From a virus, in IMG/VR virus record IMGVR_UViG_3300025322_000106, positions 1 to 33,169 of that record: 33,169 bases of DNA; one strand, 5' to 3'. The notes beneath the pieces were generated by a model. That model saw only the letters and a list, made by a program, of their open reading frames with translations. It did no database searches and was not told the origin of the DNA. A program made the translations under genes and the position numbers. Shown one piece after another: positions 22,627 through 29,117 of the stretch. Position 1 is the first letter of the stretch, and each line of letters begins with the position of its first letter.

Positions 22627-23109
22627 TCAGAAGTCAAATCCTTTTTGCTTGCGCCGAATGGCTAGAAATACCTGGGCATCTTCAAGAGTCTGAAAGACCA
22701 TATCGTGCTTCAAGGCGTTACAAACCTGACAAGCGGCGACGAAATTATCCGGGTCGCTATTCTGGAAAATCACATAGGGCAACTTGTGATCCCAGGTCAA
22801 TTGAATAAGGATAGGATCGTTGTTTCGATAGCGGATTGATTTGAAGGCAACGCCGCAATAAAAACAGGCATAGCCCTGATTTTCCAAAATGTGCTCACGT
22901 TCTTCGCGGTTTGGGATTTTTCGGCGTTGAGTAGTGGCCGATTCCCGTTCAAACTTCTTTGGTTTTTTGCTCACTGCAATTGCTCCACAGCATACATAGC
23001 ACCCATCGCGGATGAAAGAAGTTGTTTGGCAATCTTTGCAATAACCGCGTTCAATTCCGATGCGCCCATAAAGCGCGATAACTGGCTTCTTTTTCTTTGC
23101 CCTTGCCAT
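22627..23109 (-). CDS. HNH endonuclease with own promoter
   Basis: A 160-residue basic protein. The N-terminal half has a zinc-binding block (GYCKDCQTTSFIRDGCYVCCGAIAV). The C-terminal half has the HNH motif: ENQGYACFYCGVAFKS, LTWDHKLPYVIFQNSDPDNFVAACQVCNALKHDM, with the DH pair and C-x2-C framing. It is AT-richer than surrounding genes. It has a promoter (TTGAAA, 17 nt, TAAAAT) about 120 nt upstream and an inverted repeat in the leader. The arrangement, upstream stop codon forming part of the -35 box, repeats that of the other HNH gene at 8241. Probably a free-standing homing endonuclease. Confidence 0.83.
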   Translation of the reverse strand: MARAKKKKPVIALYGRIGIERGYCKDCQTTSFIRDGCYVCCGAIAVSKKPKKFERESATTQRRKIPNREEREHILENQGYACFYCGVAFKSIRYRNNDPILIQLTWDHKLPYVIFQNSDPDNFVAACQVCNALKHDMVFQTLEDAQVFLAIRRKQKGFDF

Positions 23110-23150
23110 CTCATTACCAAAAAGCGACCCGCGTACTTTGCCATTCTCTT

Positions 23151-23223
23151 GTCACAGAAGAACGGACGCCGCACGCAGGCCGCTGTTTGGTTGGCAAAAT
23201 GAAAACGCCCGCTCTTCTGTGAC
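23151..23223 (-). other. Leader inverted repeat of the minus-strand HNH gene
   Basis: GTCACAGAAGA (23151-23161) and TCTTCTGTGAC (23213-23223) are perfect 11-bp arms separated by 51 nt. The right arm coincides with the predicted transcription start, so the RNA could form a long-range stem beginning at its first base, or the DNA could hold a split operator. A second inverted pair TTTGCCA (23137-23143) and TGGCAAA (23192-23198) interleaves with it, so both cannot form as simple nested stems. Confidence 0.6.
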
Positions 23224-23229
23224 GTGTTC

Positions 23230-23258
23230 ATTTTACCATGCATCGCGCTGCTTTTCAA
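23230..23258 (-). promoter_or_regulatory. Sigma70 promoter of the minus-strand HNH gene
   Basis: On the minus strand: TTGAAA (23258-23253), 17-nt spacer, TAAAAT (23235-23230). The TGA stop of the upstream small zinc gene (23257-23255) lies inside the -35 box. Predicted start near 23223, at the edge of an 11-bp inverted repeat. Confidence 0.6.
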
Positions 23259-23464
23259 TCTCGCCGCTTCCCGCCCCTGCTGCCCGGCGCGTGCCCCCGC
23301 AGGTAAGCGCGCTCTCTGCCCCATCGGTCGCGCGTCGGCTTGGGCTTGCCACAGCCGCAGCTACACTCGCCCGGCTCCGGAGAGACCGGGAGCGCCAGTA
23401 CGTTTCTTAGGACCCGGCAGACTTGTAATGGTTGCCGGTCTTGGGCTGACGGCAGAATTTGCAT
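23255..23464 (-). CDS. Small phage zinc-finger-like protein
   Basis: A 69-residue protein ending with GECSCGCGKPKPTRDRWGRERAYLRGHAPGSRGG, a form I recognise from many small phage proteins (CxCGCG, then a RxYLRGH block). AAGG lies seven bases before ATG 23464. The first 28 residues are less conserved in style, so the start could be further downstream, for example at a GTG. Probably a small zinc-binding nucleic-acid-associated protein; function unknown. Its stop codon is used by the promoter of the next gene. Confidence 0.6.
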   Translation of the reverse strand: MQILPSAQDRQPLQVCRVLRNVLALPVSPEPGECSCGCGKPKPTRDRWGRERAYLRGHAPGSRGGKRRD

Positions 23465-23642
23465 GGAAGAGCCTTTTTTGCCATTTTTTAGGGTATCTCG
23501 CCTGTCACAAACCGTCCCGCCGGTATCCGCGCCGATTCAACGTGTCCCACCTATGCACAAAACACGCTCACCGCCCCCGCGCCGCCCGCCGAGCGCGCCC
23601 TTCCGGGGCAGGGGGATCATCGGCGCGCCCCACCCTACCCGG
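23465..23642. other. Intergenic stretch without recognised gene
   Basis: 178 nt between two cysteine-rich genes. It is GC-rich apart from AT-rich runs TTTTTTGCC and ATTTTTTAGGG near 23475-23492. A possible -10-like TAAAAA on the minus strand is seen there, but no well-spaced -35, and no gene or strong hairpin is evident. Confidence 0.4.
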
Positions 23643-24056
23643 TCAAGCACGCTTGCGACCCGCCGCGTAAAACCGCAGCTTGCCCCTGCCGCCGCCCTGC
23701 GCGTGCTTGTGGCAATGCGTGGCGGAGTTCGAGATGATCGTATTGCACGCGGGCGCGGCGCACCGCTTCCGCAGGTTGTAATTGCGCGCCCGCGCGCGCT
23801 TGAGCATCTCCCCGGTCGAGATGGGGCGCGGGCCGCGCCGGAAGCGCGTGCCGTCGGCGTTGCAGTGCAGATTGTAGAGCGCGTCGAACTTGCACGGCAG
23901 GCCGTGGTACACGTCGCCCCGGTCACCGTTGCGCCCGAACGGATGCAGGATGCCGTCCATACATTCCGGCGCGATGCTCCCGGCGCGCTCGCAGGCGCAC
24001 GCGGAGCGGAGCGCGCAGGGGTTGCGCCGATGCTTGCGTCCGTTAGTCGCGGCCAT
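23643..24056 (-). CDS. Cysteine/histidine-rich zinc-binding protein
   Basis: A 137-residue protein starting at ATG 24056, overlapping the end of the DNA methyltransferase by 14 nt. It has several candidate metal ligands: CALRSACACE, APEC, GLPCKFDALYNLHC, then RCAAPACNTIISNSATHCHKH (C-x4-C, H-C-x-H). The central HHGLPCKF...NADGTRFRRG block looks like a degenerate HNH/treble-clef or a one-off zinc fold. Basic C-terminus (GGRGKLRFYAAGRKRA). No family is certain. Neighbouring methyltransferase suggests a DNA-related task, but this is only context. Confidence 0.55.
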   Translation of the reverse strand: MAATNGRKHRRNPCALRSACACERAGSIAPECMDGILHPFGRNGDRGDVYHGLPCKFDALYNLHCNADGTRFRRGPRPISTGEMLKRARARNYNLRKRCAAPACNTIISNSATHCHKHAQGGGRGKLRFYAAGRKRA

Positions 24057-25509
24057 AGCACTGGACGATCTCGAAGTCAATCTTAAGGTGCGGGTACTTC
24101 TTTGAGTGCAGGCGGCGGAAGAACGAAGCGCACCACTTCTCCATCGCCTTGTCCGTCCCGTCCAGGCCGAGCTGCTTGAGTCCTTTTTGTTCCACTTGCC
24201 AGCAGACATGGACGTGCAACAGCCGGAAGCCGACCGACTCGCAGACCTGCCGCCAGTAGCCGGGGAAGTCCACGACGGCATGGTTTCGGACGAATGGTTT
24301 CAAAACCCAGCATGCATGGGCGCTTGGGCGCAGCGCGGCGCGCGTCTGCTCCAGGATCAGGCGACTCGCAGACCAAAATGTATCGCCCTGCATCGCGCCG
24401 ACTTGTGATTCAGATTTTCCATAAGTGCCATTGAACATTCCCCGCGCTCCGATATTGTCAGGTGATACAAATACATCGGGTCGCTGCGTTTTGAACTCCC
24501 CGCGCGCATAGCGTTCCGCTTTCCGCTGCCGCGCCTCGTCGGCGTCATTCCCGGCATTGATGGACGCCTCATAAGGCGGAGAGCTCACCGCCGCGTCCAG
24601 CGCGCCATCGGGCAGCGCCGCGAGCTGGCCGGTGCTTGCGCCGTAGCCATTTCGCCGGCTGCTGCCTTCACGGACGCGGCGCTCGTCTTCGATAGCGTCC
24701 AGGCGCGGATGGCCGCTGTCATGTCCAGGCGGCCCAGCGTAGGGCGGCGACGAGATGGCGGCGTCGAGTCGGCCTTCGGGCATCTGGCCCATCTGACCCT
24801 CGGCCTGTCCATATCCTGCCAAATTTCGCGGCACGCTTTGCGCTTGCCCGCCCCAGGCTCCGGTTTGGTCAGGATGATGTCCGCCGCTCACATAAGGCGG
24901 TGAGGCCACGCACGCCGCCGCACCCGACTCGGCGAGCACGGCCAGCAGGCGGCGGCTGTCGCCCTGGACGATGCGCGCCGTCCCGCGCTGAGCGAAGCTC
25001 CCGTTGAAGCGGTTCTCCCAGCGCGGGATGTTCCCCCGGTAGACGTGCGCCGCCTGATGCGGGATGCGCCGCTCGATGACCCTGCCCGTCCGTTTATTCA
25101 TCTTCGCCTTCGGCGCGAGCGCCGTCTCGCACGACGGGCATAATGCGCGCATCTCGCGCAACAGGCCGATGAACTCCTGGCGGCCCTGATAGCGCCGCCA
25201 GAAGTCGCGGTCGAAGCCTGGGCAGGTATAGGATTCCTGGGCCAGCTCGATAAAGTCCGGTTCAAGCTCCATGCCGACGAAGTCCATCCCGAACTGCATC
25301 GCGTGGAAGGCGAAGCCGCCGATCCCTGCGAAAGGATCAATGACTCGATTTCCAGGCTTGAGCCAGACCTCGTCCAGGCAGTGGCGGTAAATGCGCTCGG
25401 CCAGGGCGAAACTCACCTTCGCCGGGTGCCGATACGACTCGGCTAGCAAGATATTTTTAGGCCAGGGTTTGTAATAACCATGCCATGAGTCGAAGCCGAT
25501 CGCGTTCAT
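24043..25509 (-). CDS. DNA methyltransferase (N4C/N6A type) with three SPPY motifs
   Basis: A 488-residue protein. Motif I is VIDPFAGIGGFAFHAM, with Asp58. The catalytic motif IV SPPY occurs three times: VASPPYVSGG (203-206), ISSPPYAGPPG (254-257) and VSSPPYEASIN (310-313), each followed by a variable Gly-rich loop (residues 209-305) and preceded by LDAA-type segments. Order motif I then SPPY suggests a gamma-like arrangement; SPPY with a serine favours N4-cytosine methylation, though N6-adenine is possible. A zinc-ribbon-like C-PSC...site (ALCPSCETALAP) lies about residue 130. ATG 25509 has AGGGTGAAGG nearby; an in-frame upstream extension is rejected. The TGA of the upstream frame overlaps this ATG (ATGA). 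It likely protects phage DNA from host restriction or is an orphan regulator. Confidence 0.82.
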   Translation of the reverse strand: MNAIGFDSWHGYYKPWPKNILLAESYRHPAKVSFALAERIYRHCLDEVWLKPGNRVIDPFAGIGGFAFHAMQFGMDFVGMELEPDFIELAQESYTCPGFDRDFWRRYQGRQEFIGLLREMRALCPSCETALAPKAKMNKRTGRVIERRIPHQAAHVYRGNIPRWENRFNGSFAQRGTARIVQGDSRRLLAVLAESGAAACVASPPYVSGGHHPDQTGAWGGQAQSVPRNLAGYGQAEGQMGQMPEGRLDAAISSPPYAGPPGHDSGHPRLDAIEDERRVREGSSRRNGYGASTGQLAALPDGALDAAVSSPPYEASINAGNDADEARQRKAERYARGEFKTQRPDVFVSPDNIGARGMFNGTYGKSESQVGAMQGDTFWSASRLILEQTRAALRPSAHACWVLKPFVRNHAVVDFPGYWRQVCESVGFRLLHVHVCWQVEQKGLKQLGLDGTDKAMEKWCASFFRRLHSKKYPHLKIDFEIVQCYGRD

Positions 25510-25598
25510 GCCTTCACCCTGAGCAGCTCCATGAGCCGCGCCTCGGTGCGATCGCGCGGCGGCAGCGTCGGCAGGCCGAGCGCGGGCTTCGGAAACGT
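25506..25598 (-). pseudogene. Detached 3' end of the upstream gene (after an in-frame TGA)
   Basis: After the TGA at 25599-25601 the same frame continues for 30 codons as gene-like sequence (TFPKPALGLPTLPPRDRT, then EARLMELLRVKA) and ends in a TGA that overlaps the methyltransferase ATG, the same ATGA coupling used by most genes here. It has no start codon of its own except a late internal ATG. The TGA lies directly after a palindromic element (25602-25622), so the upstream gene was probably longer once. Confidence 0.5.
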
Positions 25599-25997
25599 TC
25601 ACACTTGCCCCGGGCGCAAGTGCCGGGGTTTCTTCACCTTGCGCAACTTCCATCCGCAGTGTTCCGAGTTCCAAAATGCCGCCGGAAGTGCCGCGCTGCG
25701 CCACTTGCGGCTCTGCGCGCTCGGTTTCCACTCGAACTTTATCATGTCGTTCTTGGTCAAAATGATGCGCGCCATGCCTGGGCCGCGCCCGTCGTTGCTG
25801 TAATAGACACTTGCACCTGGCGTCCCCCGCCGTAGGGCGGGTGATGCAGGTGTGCCGTCTTGTACGATCTCGATCAGTAAATCTCGTCCTGCTTTGTTAA
25901 TCGTGAAATTTCCGCGCTCATACAGATTTACTGTCTCAGGCTTGTCTGTAAGTTCTGGGAACTGCCTGTGTTTTTCTTCACCGGATATGAAACGCAT
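25599..25997 (-). CDS. Hypothetical protein, probably truncated by a palindromic element
   Basis: A 132-residue protein with GGAG ten bases before ATG 25997. It reads like a small beta-rich DNA-associated protein: residues 15-45 ELTDKPETVNLYERGNFTINKAGRDLLIEIVQDG, residues 75-100 MARIILTKNDMIKFEWKPS. Two GC-rich palindromes lie inside: one near 25814-25852 (coding TPASPALRRGTPGASV) and one at 25602-25622 (coding the final HLRPGQV). The second ends at the stop TGA, and the frame continues beyond it. No family is recognised. The original protein was likely longer by about 30 residues. Confidence 0.5.
   Translation of the reverse strand: MRFISGEEKHRQFPELTDKPETVNLYERGNFTINKAGRDLLIEIVQDGTPASPALRRGTPGASVYYSNDGRGPGMARIILTKNDMIKFEWKPSAQSRKWRSAALPAAFWNSEHCGWKLRKVKKPRHLRPGQV
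25602..25622. repeat. Palindromic element at the 3' end of the truncated gene
   Basis: CACTTGC (25602-25608) and GCAAGTG (25616-25622) with loop CCCGGGC, flanked by a further CCGGGG that can pair with CCCCGG. It is inserted in frame at the end of the gene and is followed directly (minus strand) by the premature-looking TGA. Confidence 0.6.
25814..25852. repeat. Nested palindromic element inside a coding region
   Basis: Outer arms CACCTG (25814-25819) and CAGGTG (25847-25852); inner arms CCCGCC (25826-25831) and GGCGGG (25836-25841) around GTAG. The core GTAGGGCGGG resembles the GTAGGGACGGGG element at 33068-33089. It stays in frame and encodes an Ala/Pro/Gly/Arg run. Confidence 0.6.
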
Positions 25998-25999
25998 TA

Positions 26000-26695
26000 T
26001 CAATTATCTCCGCTCCCGTTCTCCCTGCTGGCCCTGACCACCACCCGCGCCACGCCCGCCCAGGCGCGGCCCGTGAGCGCGACGAAACGCGGATGATCGG
26101 CAGGATGGCGCTCAAGATAGAGCGCCGTTTCGCGCGCGCTCCAAATCTCCATCACGCGCGCGCCGGAGTCATCGTCCGCCCCCCACTTCGCATCCGCAAG
26201 CACGTCGGCAGCCAGGTGCAGCGCGTCGCGCAGCCGCGCCGGCGCGCGGTCGATCTCGCCCAGAATCTCGGAGTGCCACCGGCGGAGCTTGCCTGAGAGC
26301 AGCTCCGCGTCCGCGTCCGCATCCGCGCCGCCGCCCGCCATGTCGTGCAGCTGCGCGGCGAAGGCTTCCAGCGTCGCGCCGGGAGTCACGGCCCATGTCT
26401 CCATCAATTGAATGACATCGGACACGTGGATACGATCCAGATGGCGCGCCGCGACCAGGTAGAATGAATAGGTCAAGTCTCCCATCACCCCGATTATGTT
26501 CTGGCGGAATTCCGCAGCTCTTGCCCAATCGCGTACCGTGCGAGGGCTGCGACGCTCGTAGGCGGCGATGCGCTCGTCCCACTGCGGGTATCCGGCTTCG
26601 CGCGCTTCCAGGCAGAACTCGCACAGTGCCCAGGCGCCGTCGTCCTTCGACTGGTGGGCGGCCTGGAGCTTGAGTCGGAACTCGTTGTCATTCAT
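26000..26695 (-). CDS. Hypothetical HTH-containing early protein
   Basis: A 231-residue acidic protein. Residues 40-65 (RIAAYERRSPRTVRDWARAAEFRQ) look like a helix-turn-helix of the kind 'S-x-R-T-V-R-D-W', and residues 70-100 (YSFYLVAARHLDRIHVSDVIQLMETWAV) are helical. A GADADADAEL repeat around residue 125 comes from a GCGTCC-type microsatellite. The C-terminal third is helical again, ending WAGVARVVVRASREN. The gene is joined by ATGA to the nuclease-like gene upstream. It may act in replication or regulation; no family is certain. Confidence 0.62.
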   Translation of the reverse strand: MNDNEFRLKLQAAHQSKDDGAWALCEFCLEAREAGYPQWDERIAAYERRSPRTVRDWARAAEFRQNIIGVMGDLTYSFYLVAARHLDRIHVSDVIQLMETWAVTPGATLEAFAAQLHDMAGGGADADADAELLSGKLRRWHSEILGEIDRAPARLRDALHLAADVLADAKWGADDDSGARVMEIWSARETALYLERHPADHPRFVALTGRAWAGVARVVVRASRENGSGDN

Positions 26696-27036
26696 CGCCT
26701 GCTCCTTTTGCGCAGAGTGGACGCGTCAATTTCCTTGATCTCGATGCCGTGGACTGCCAGCATCAGTTTTTTCTTCAGGCGGTAGGCGATGGTCAAAAAT
26801 CCTTTGACATCCTCCACGCAATTCCTGGCCTGTTCAAGGTTGACATACCAAAAATCCGCCTCGTAAACGCAAATCTTGTGACCGTTGACCGTGATCGGAA
26901 AGCGCGGATGAACAGTCAGATCCGCGATTTTCCCCGCCCGCTCCAGCAGCTTCAGCTCGCCATAGCGCGCGGCCTCGGCCTGCGACGCGAAGCGGTGGCC
27001 GTCGAGCGTGACGGGCTTCGCCCCGTATTTGCTCAT
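26692..27036 (-). CDS. DUF1064-type phage nuclease-like protein
   Basis: A 114-residue protein reading MSKYGAKPVTLDGHRFASQAEAARYGELKLLERAGKI then LTVHPRFPITVNGHKICVYEADFWYV and VEDVKGFLTIAYRLKKKLML. This order (SKYxxKxxxxDGxxFxSxxEAxRYxxLxxL, Y.ADFxY, EDVKGxxT.xYxxKxK) is the DUF1064 signature, with the acidic E-D-V-K triad like a PD-(D/E)xK nuclease active site (Asp in ADF, Glu-Asp and Lys in EDVKG). In other phages such proteins act near recombination/replication genes, possibly as resolvase or endonuclease. ATG 27036 overlaps the upstream stop. Confidence 0.82.
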   Translation of the reverse strand: MSKYGAKPVTLDGHRFASQAEAARYGELKLLERAGKIADLTVHPRFPITVNGHKICVYEADFWYVNLEQARNCVEDVKGFLTIAYRLKKKLMLAVHGIEIKEIDASTLRKRSRR

Positions 27037-27305
27037 GGCCGGCAGCTTTCCGCTTCCGGGTCCTGCCAGAAGCCGAAGAAGCAGTTGCCCAGGATCAGGC
27101 CGAACCTGCCCGGCTGAATGGCGGCGGCGCGGCGGCGCGTGTGCCAGCGCGTGTACGTCCCGACGATGCACCAGCCGTCCACGCTGAACAGCCCGGCGCA
27201 GTCCGGCTCAGCGTGGTATTCATCCAACGCGGTATTGGTTTCGGCGGTCAGCGTCCAGCCGCGCCCGACGACCAGCGCGCCCTCGGTGTTGACATAGATG
27301 CTCAT
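27033..27305 (-). CDS. Small hypothetical protein in the early operon
   Basis: A 90-residue protein with an excellent GGAGGACTT site before ATG 27305. It reads MSIYVNTEGALVVGRGWTLTAETNTALDEYHAEPDCAGLFSVDGWCIVGTYTRWHTRRRAAAI then LGNCFFGFWQDPEAESC, a beta-strand start with several Trp/Cys and a basic patch. No family is recognised. Coupled by ATGA on both sides within the operon. The strong ribosome binding site suggests it is expressed well. Confidence 0.58.
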   Translation of the reverse strand: MSIYVNTEGALVVGRGWTLTAETNTALDEYHAEPDCAGLFSVDGWCIVGTYTRWHTRRRAAAIQPGRFGLILGNCFFGFWQDPEAESCRP

Positions 27306-27991
27306 AAGTCCTCCCGCATTGCGCGCAATAAAATCGTGCCGATGAATTCCGTATAGGCCGGCGGGATGGCCTCGGTCAGTTCGCGCTGGAGCATCCAATC
27401 AATCCCCATCGCCCATCCGATCTCGGCGACCGTGGAGCGCGGTCTGTGGTTCTTCCGCTTGGCGCGCTGCCCGTCCCCGCCCCCGGAGCACAGCACCGGG
27501 ATTTCAACTCGGCGACTTTGCCCGCCGATCATGGCCCAGGTCGCGCCGTAATGGTGCGCGCAGGGCGGCGTGAGCTCGAATTGCTCCGGCCAAATCTCGA
27601 AAAACCTGTGCCGCTCGATGGGCAGGCCTAAAGCCGATCCGCACAACATGAGCGGGTTGACGAGCAGGGCCCGCGCGCCCGCCACGTTCTCGATGACGTA
27701 GGGCCTGCCGAGCTCCCGCAATGCATCCCGGACGGGCGCGATCAGGTCGGGATGCGATGCGCGGTAGTCTTCGGGCGTGGCTTCGCTGTAGAACTGGCAC
27801 GGGGGCGAAGCGTGGACAGCGTCGAACTCGCGCCCGTGCGCAGCCAGGTATTCCAGCGCATCGGCCGGGACGAAATCGAACGGATATCGCGGCTGGGAGT
27901 AGCGATCCACGCCGACGATCTCCGAGAAACCGGCGCGATGATAACCGACCGCCGCCCCTCCGGCGCCGGAGAACAGGTCGAGCAATCTCAT
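27302..27991 (-). CDS. Short C5-cytosine DNA methyltransferase
   Basis: A 229-residue protein with clear C5-MTase motifs: LLDLFSGAGGAAVGYHRAGF (motif I), SPPCQ with the catalytic Cys65, VIENVAGA (ENV 101-103), and a QxRxR-like IERHRFFE (about residues 124-131). The normal motif IX/X region appears near GGQSRR and AIPPAYTEFIG. The protein is short, with only a small target-recognition region (about residues 140-190: TPPCAHHYGATWAMIGG, CSGGGDGQRAKRKNH). It would methylate C in a short context, most simply to protect phage DNA. It overlaps the gene upstream by ATGA and the following gene likewise. Confidence 0.88.
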   Translation of the reverse strand: MRLLDLFSGAGGAAVGYHRAGFSEIVGVDRYSQPRYPFDFVPADALEYLAAHGREFDAVHASPPCQFYSEATPEDYRASHPDLIAPVRDALRELGRPYVIENVAGARALLVNPLMLCGSALGLPIERHRFFEIWPEQFELTPPCAHHYGATWAMIGGQSRRVEIPVLCSGGGDGQRAKRKNHRPRSTVAEIGWAMGIDWMLQRELTEAIPPAYTEFIGTILLRAMREDL

Positions 27992-28206
27992 GCGCCCATC
28001 CCCTCCGGGAGCGCGTCCGGCGCGGCTTCGCGCAGCACGCGCTCCCACGCGGCCTGCGCGCGCGCCGCCTCCACGCGCAGGCGAAAGGCGCGGGCGACCA
28101 GGCCGATAGGCACGAAGCCGCGCAGCTGCTTTTCACGTCCGACTCTCTCTTCGGCAAGACGGGCTTGCTCCATCAGGTCAAGGATTGCTTGCGGTAAGTT
28201 TTCCAT
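27988..28206 (-). CDS. Small helical hypothetical protein
   Basis: A 72-residue protein, nearly all helical (ENLPQAILDLMEQARLAEERVGREKQLRGF; ARAFRLRVEAARAQAAWERVLREA). It overlaps the end of the HNH-like gene upstream by 29 nt and the 5-cytosine methyltransferase ATG by 4 nt. It could be a small regulator or a dimerising accessory. No family is recognised. Confidence 0.5.
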   Translation of the reverse strand: MENLPQAILDLMEQARLAEERVGREKQLRGFVPIGLVARAFRLRVEAARAQAAWERVLREAAPDALPEGMGA

Positions 28207-28573
28207 TCTGCCAATTCCTTTTTGTCAATTCCGGCGTGATGATGGAATGCCAAAGGCCGTGACAATCATCGCACAAATCTTCAGTCGGCCAATCATCGGG
28301 ATTGATGCCGTGTTCACGCGCCAAAACGACAGGAAAATAGTGATGCGTCTGAGCATATGGCGCGCCGCGGCGCGCGCAATATTTGGGAGCCATTGATCCG
28401 GCGGCCCAGGGCAGCGAGTCGAAGTTTATTTTATTCAAGGGGATGAACTTACCGTCCCACATCTGCAAGCACAAGTCACATTGCCGGAAAGCGACGTGAT
28501 GGCCGTCCGACTCGATACGCCTGACTGTGGTAAAGGTCGTCAAGCTTCCTTGACCGCAACGGATACAATTCAT
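28178..28573 (-). CDS. HNH-like zinc protein (probable nuclease relative)
   Basis: A 131-residue protein with GGAGG shortly before ATG 28573. It starts MNCIRCGQGSLTTFTTVRRIESDGHHVAFRQCDLCLQMW, a zinc-ribbon (C-x2-C, C-x2-C). A second part reads KYCARRGAPYAQTHHYFPVVLAREHGINPDDWPTEDLCDDCHGLWHSI, matching the HNH-like order H-H-Y-F-P, D-D-W, C-D-D-C-H-G-L-W-H, with Cys and His pairs in treble-clef spacing. It is less canonical than the two HNH genes and has no own promoter. It sits in the operon beside the 5-cytosine methyltransferase and primase genes; it may be a nuclease of a small modification set or a nucleic-acid-binding protein. Confidence 0.58.
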   Translation of the reverse strand: MNCIRCGQGSLTTFTTVRRIESDGHHVAFRQCDLCLQMWDGKFIPLNKINFDSLPWAAGSMAPKYCARRGAPYAQTHHYFPVVLAREHGINPDDWPTEDLCDDCHGLWHSIITPELTKRNWQNGKLTASNP

Positions 28574-29031
28574 TCCGGCCTCCGCTTGGGATGGTCCCAA
28601 GCTTCCAGCGCCGCGCCGCGCTCCTGGGCGACTTTCGCCCACCAAAGTTCTTCGTCCGCCGCGCTACGCTGGCATACCGGGATCGTCGGCGCGACCATGC
28701 GCCCGCGGTAGCGTTCGGGAGGCGGCGGCGGGACGAAGGCGCGCAGGGCGCGGCGGCCTGCGGCGATGTGGACGCGCGCGCCCTGTTCCCCCGTGCGGCA
28801 GACGATCTTTTCCGCGTCGTCCAGTTTGTGGCGCAATTCCTTCTCATTCCACGCCGGGCTGCAACGATTGGCGTTGTACCATTGGAGCGCGTCCCAAGCC
28901 TCGACGCGCTCCAGGCCGAAGCGGAAGCATTCGCAGGCCACGCGCAGGGTCGCGTTGTGGCCGCCGGAGCCTGAGATGGCCGCCGGAAGCTTTTCTAAGT
29001 AAGCCAACATCCTCGAATAAAGTTCCATCAT
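28570..29031 (-). CDS. Primase-associated (PriCT-like) protein
   Basis: A 153-residue protein beginning MELYSRMLAYLEKLPAAISGSGGHNATLRVACECFRFGLERVEAWDALQWYNANRCSPAWNEKELRHKLDDAEK. The order 'LPAAISGSGGHNATLRVA', 'FGL', 'W-YNxRCxPxW-EKELxxKL' is the helical module commonly found attached to phage and plasmid primases/helicases. The second half is unordered and proline-rich with RYRGRMVAPTI and WDHPKRRPE. ATG 29031 and 29028 are both possible; no clear ribosome binding site. It follows the prim-pol/helicase gene and the origin-like tract, supporting a replication role. Confidence 0.75.
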   Translation of the reverse strand: MMELYSRMLAYLEKLPAAISGSGGHNATLRVACECFRFGLERVEAWDALQWYNANRCSPAWNEKELRHKLDDAEKIVCRTGEQGARVHIAAGRRALRAFVPPPPPERYRGRMVAPTIPVCQRSAADEELWWAKVAQERGAALEAWDHPKRRPE

Positions 29032-29071
29032 AAGCCAATCAAACAGTTCTCACATTCCGCCCGCTTTTTGA

Positions 29072-29110
29072 CTTTTTCCCCGTCTCTCTTAGAGAGAGAC
29101 GGGGAAAAAG
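29072..29110. repeat. 18-bp perfect palindrome with 3-nt loop
   Basis: Left arm 29072-29089 (starts CTTTTTCCCC, ends TCTCTCT), loop TAG (29090-29092), right arm 29093-29110 (AGAGAGAC then GGGGAAAAAG). All 18 pairs match. The run of T lies at the 5' side and A at the 3' side on both strands, so neither strand would give a U tract after the stem; a cruciform or RNA-duplex element is more likely than a terminator. It adjoins the GATACCAG repeats. Confidence 0.9.
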
Positions 29111-29117
29111 CCGGGTT

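Noticed and set aside
23537-24061. Minus-strand frame overlapping the Cys-rich gene
   Set aside because: Arg/Ala/Ser/Thr-rich shadow of the frame at 23643-24056, which has organised Cys/His pairs.
26290-26335. GCGTCC microsatellite, also near 29445
   Set aside because: Short coding repeat giving DADADA; likely slippage, no further meaning seen.
29072-29110. 18-bp palindrome as a bidirectional terminator
   Set aside because: The T run is at the 5' side of the stem on both strands, so no U tract follows the hairpin.
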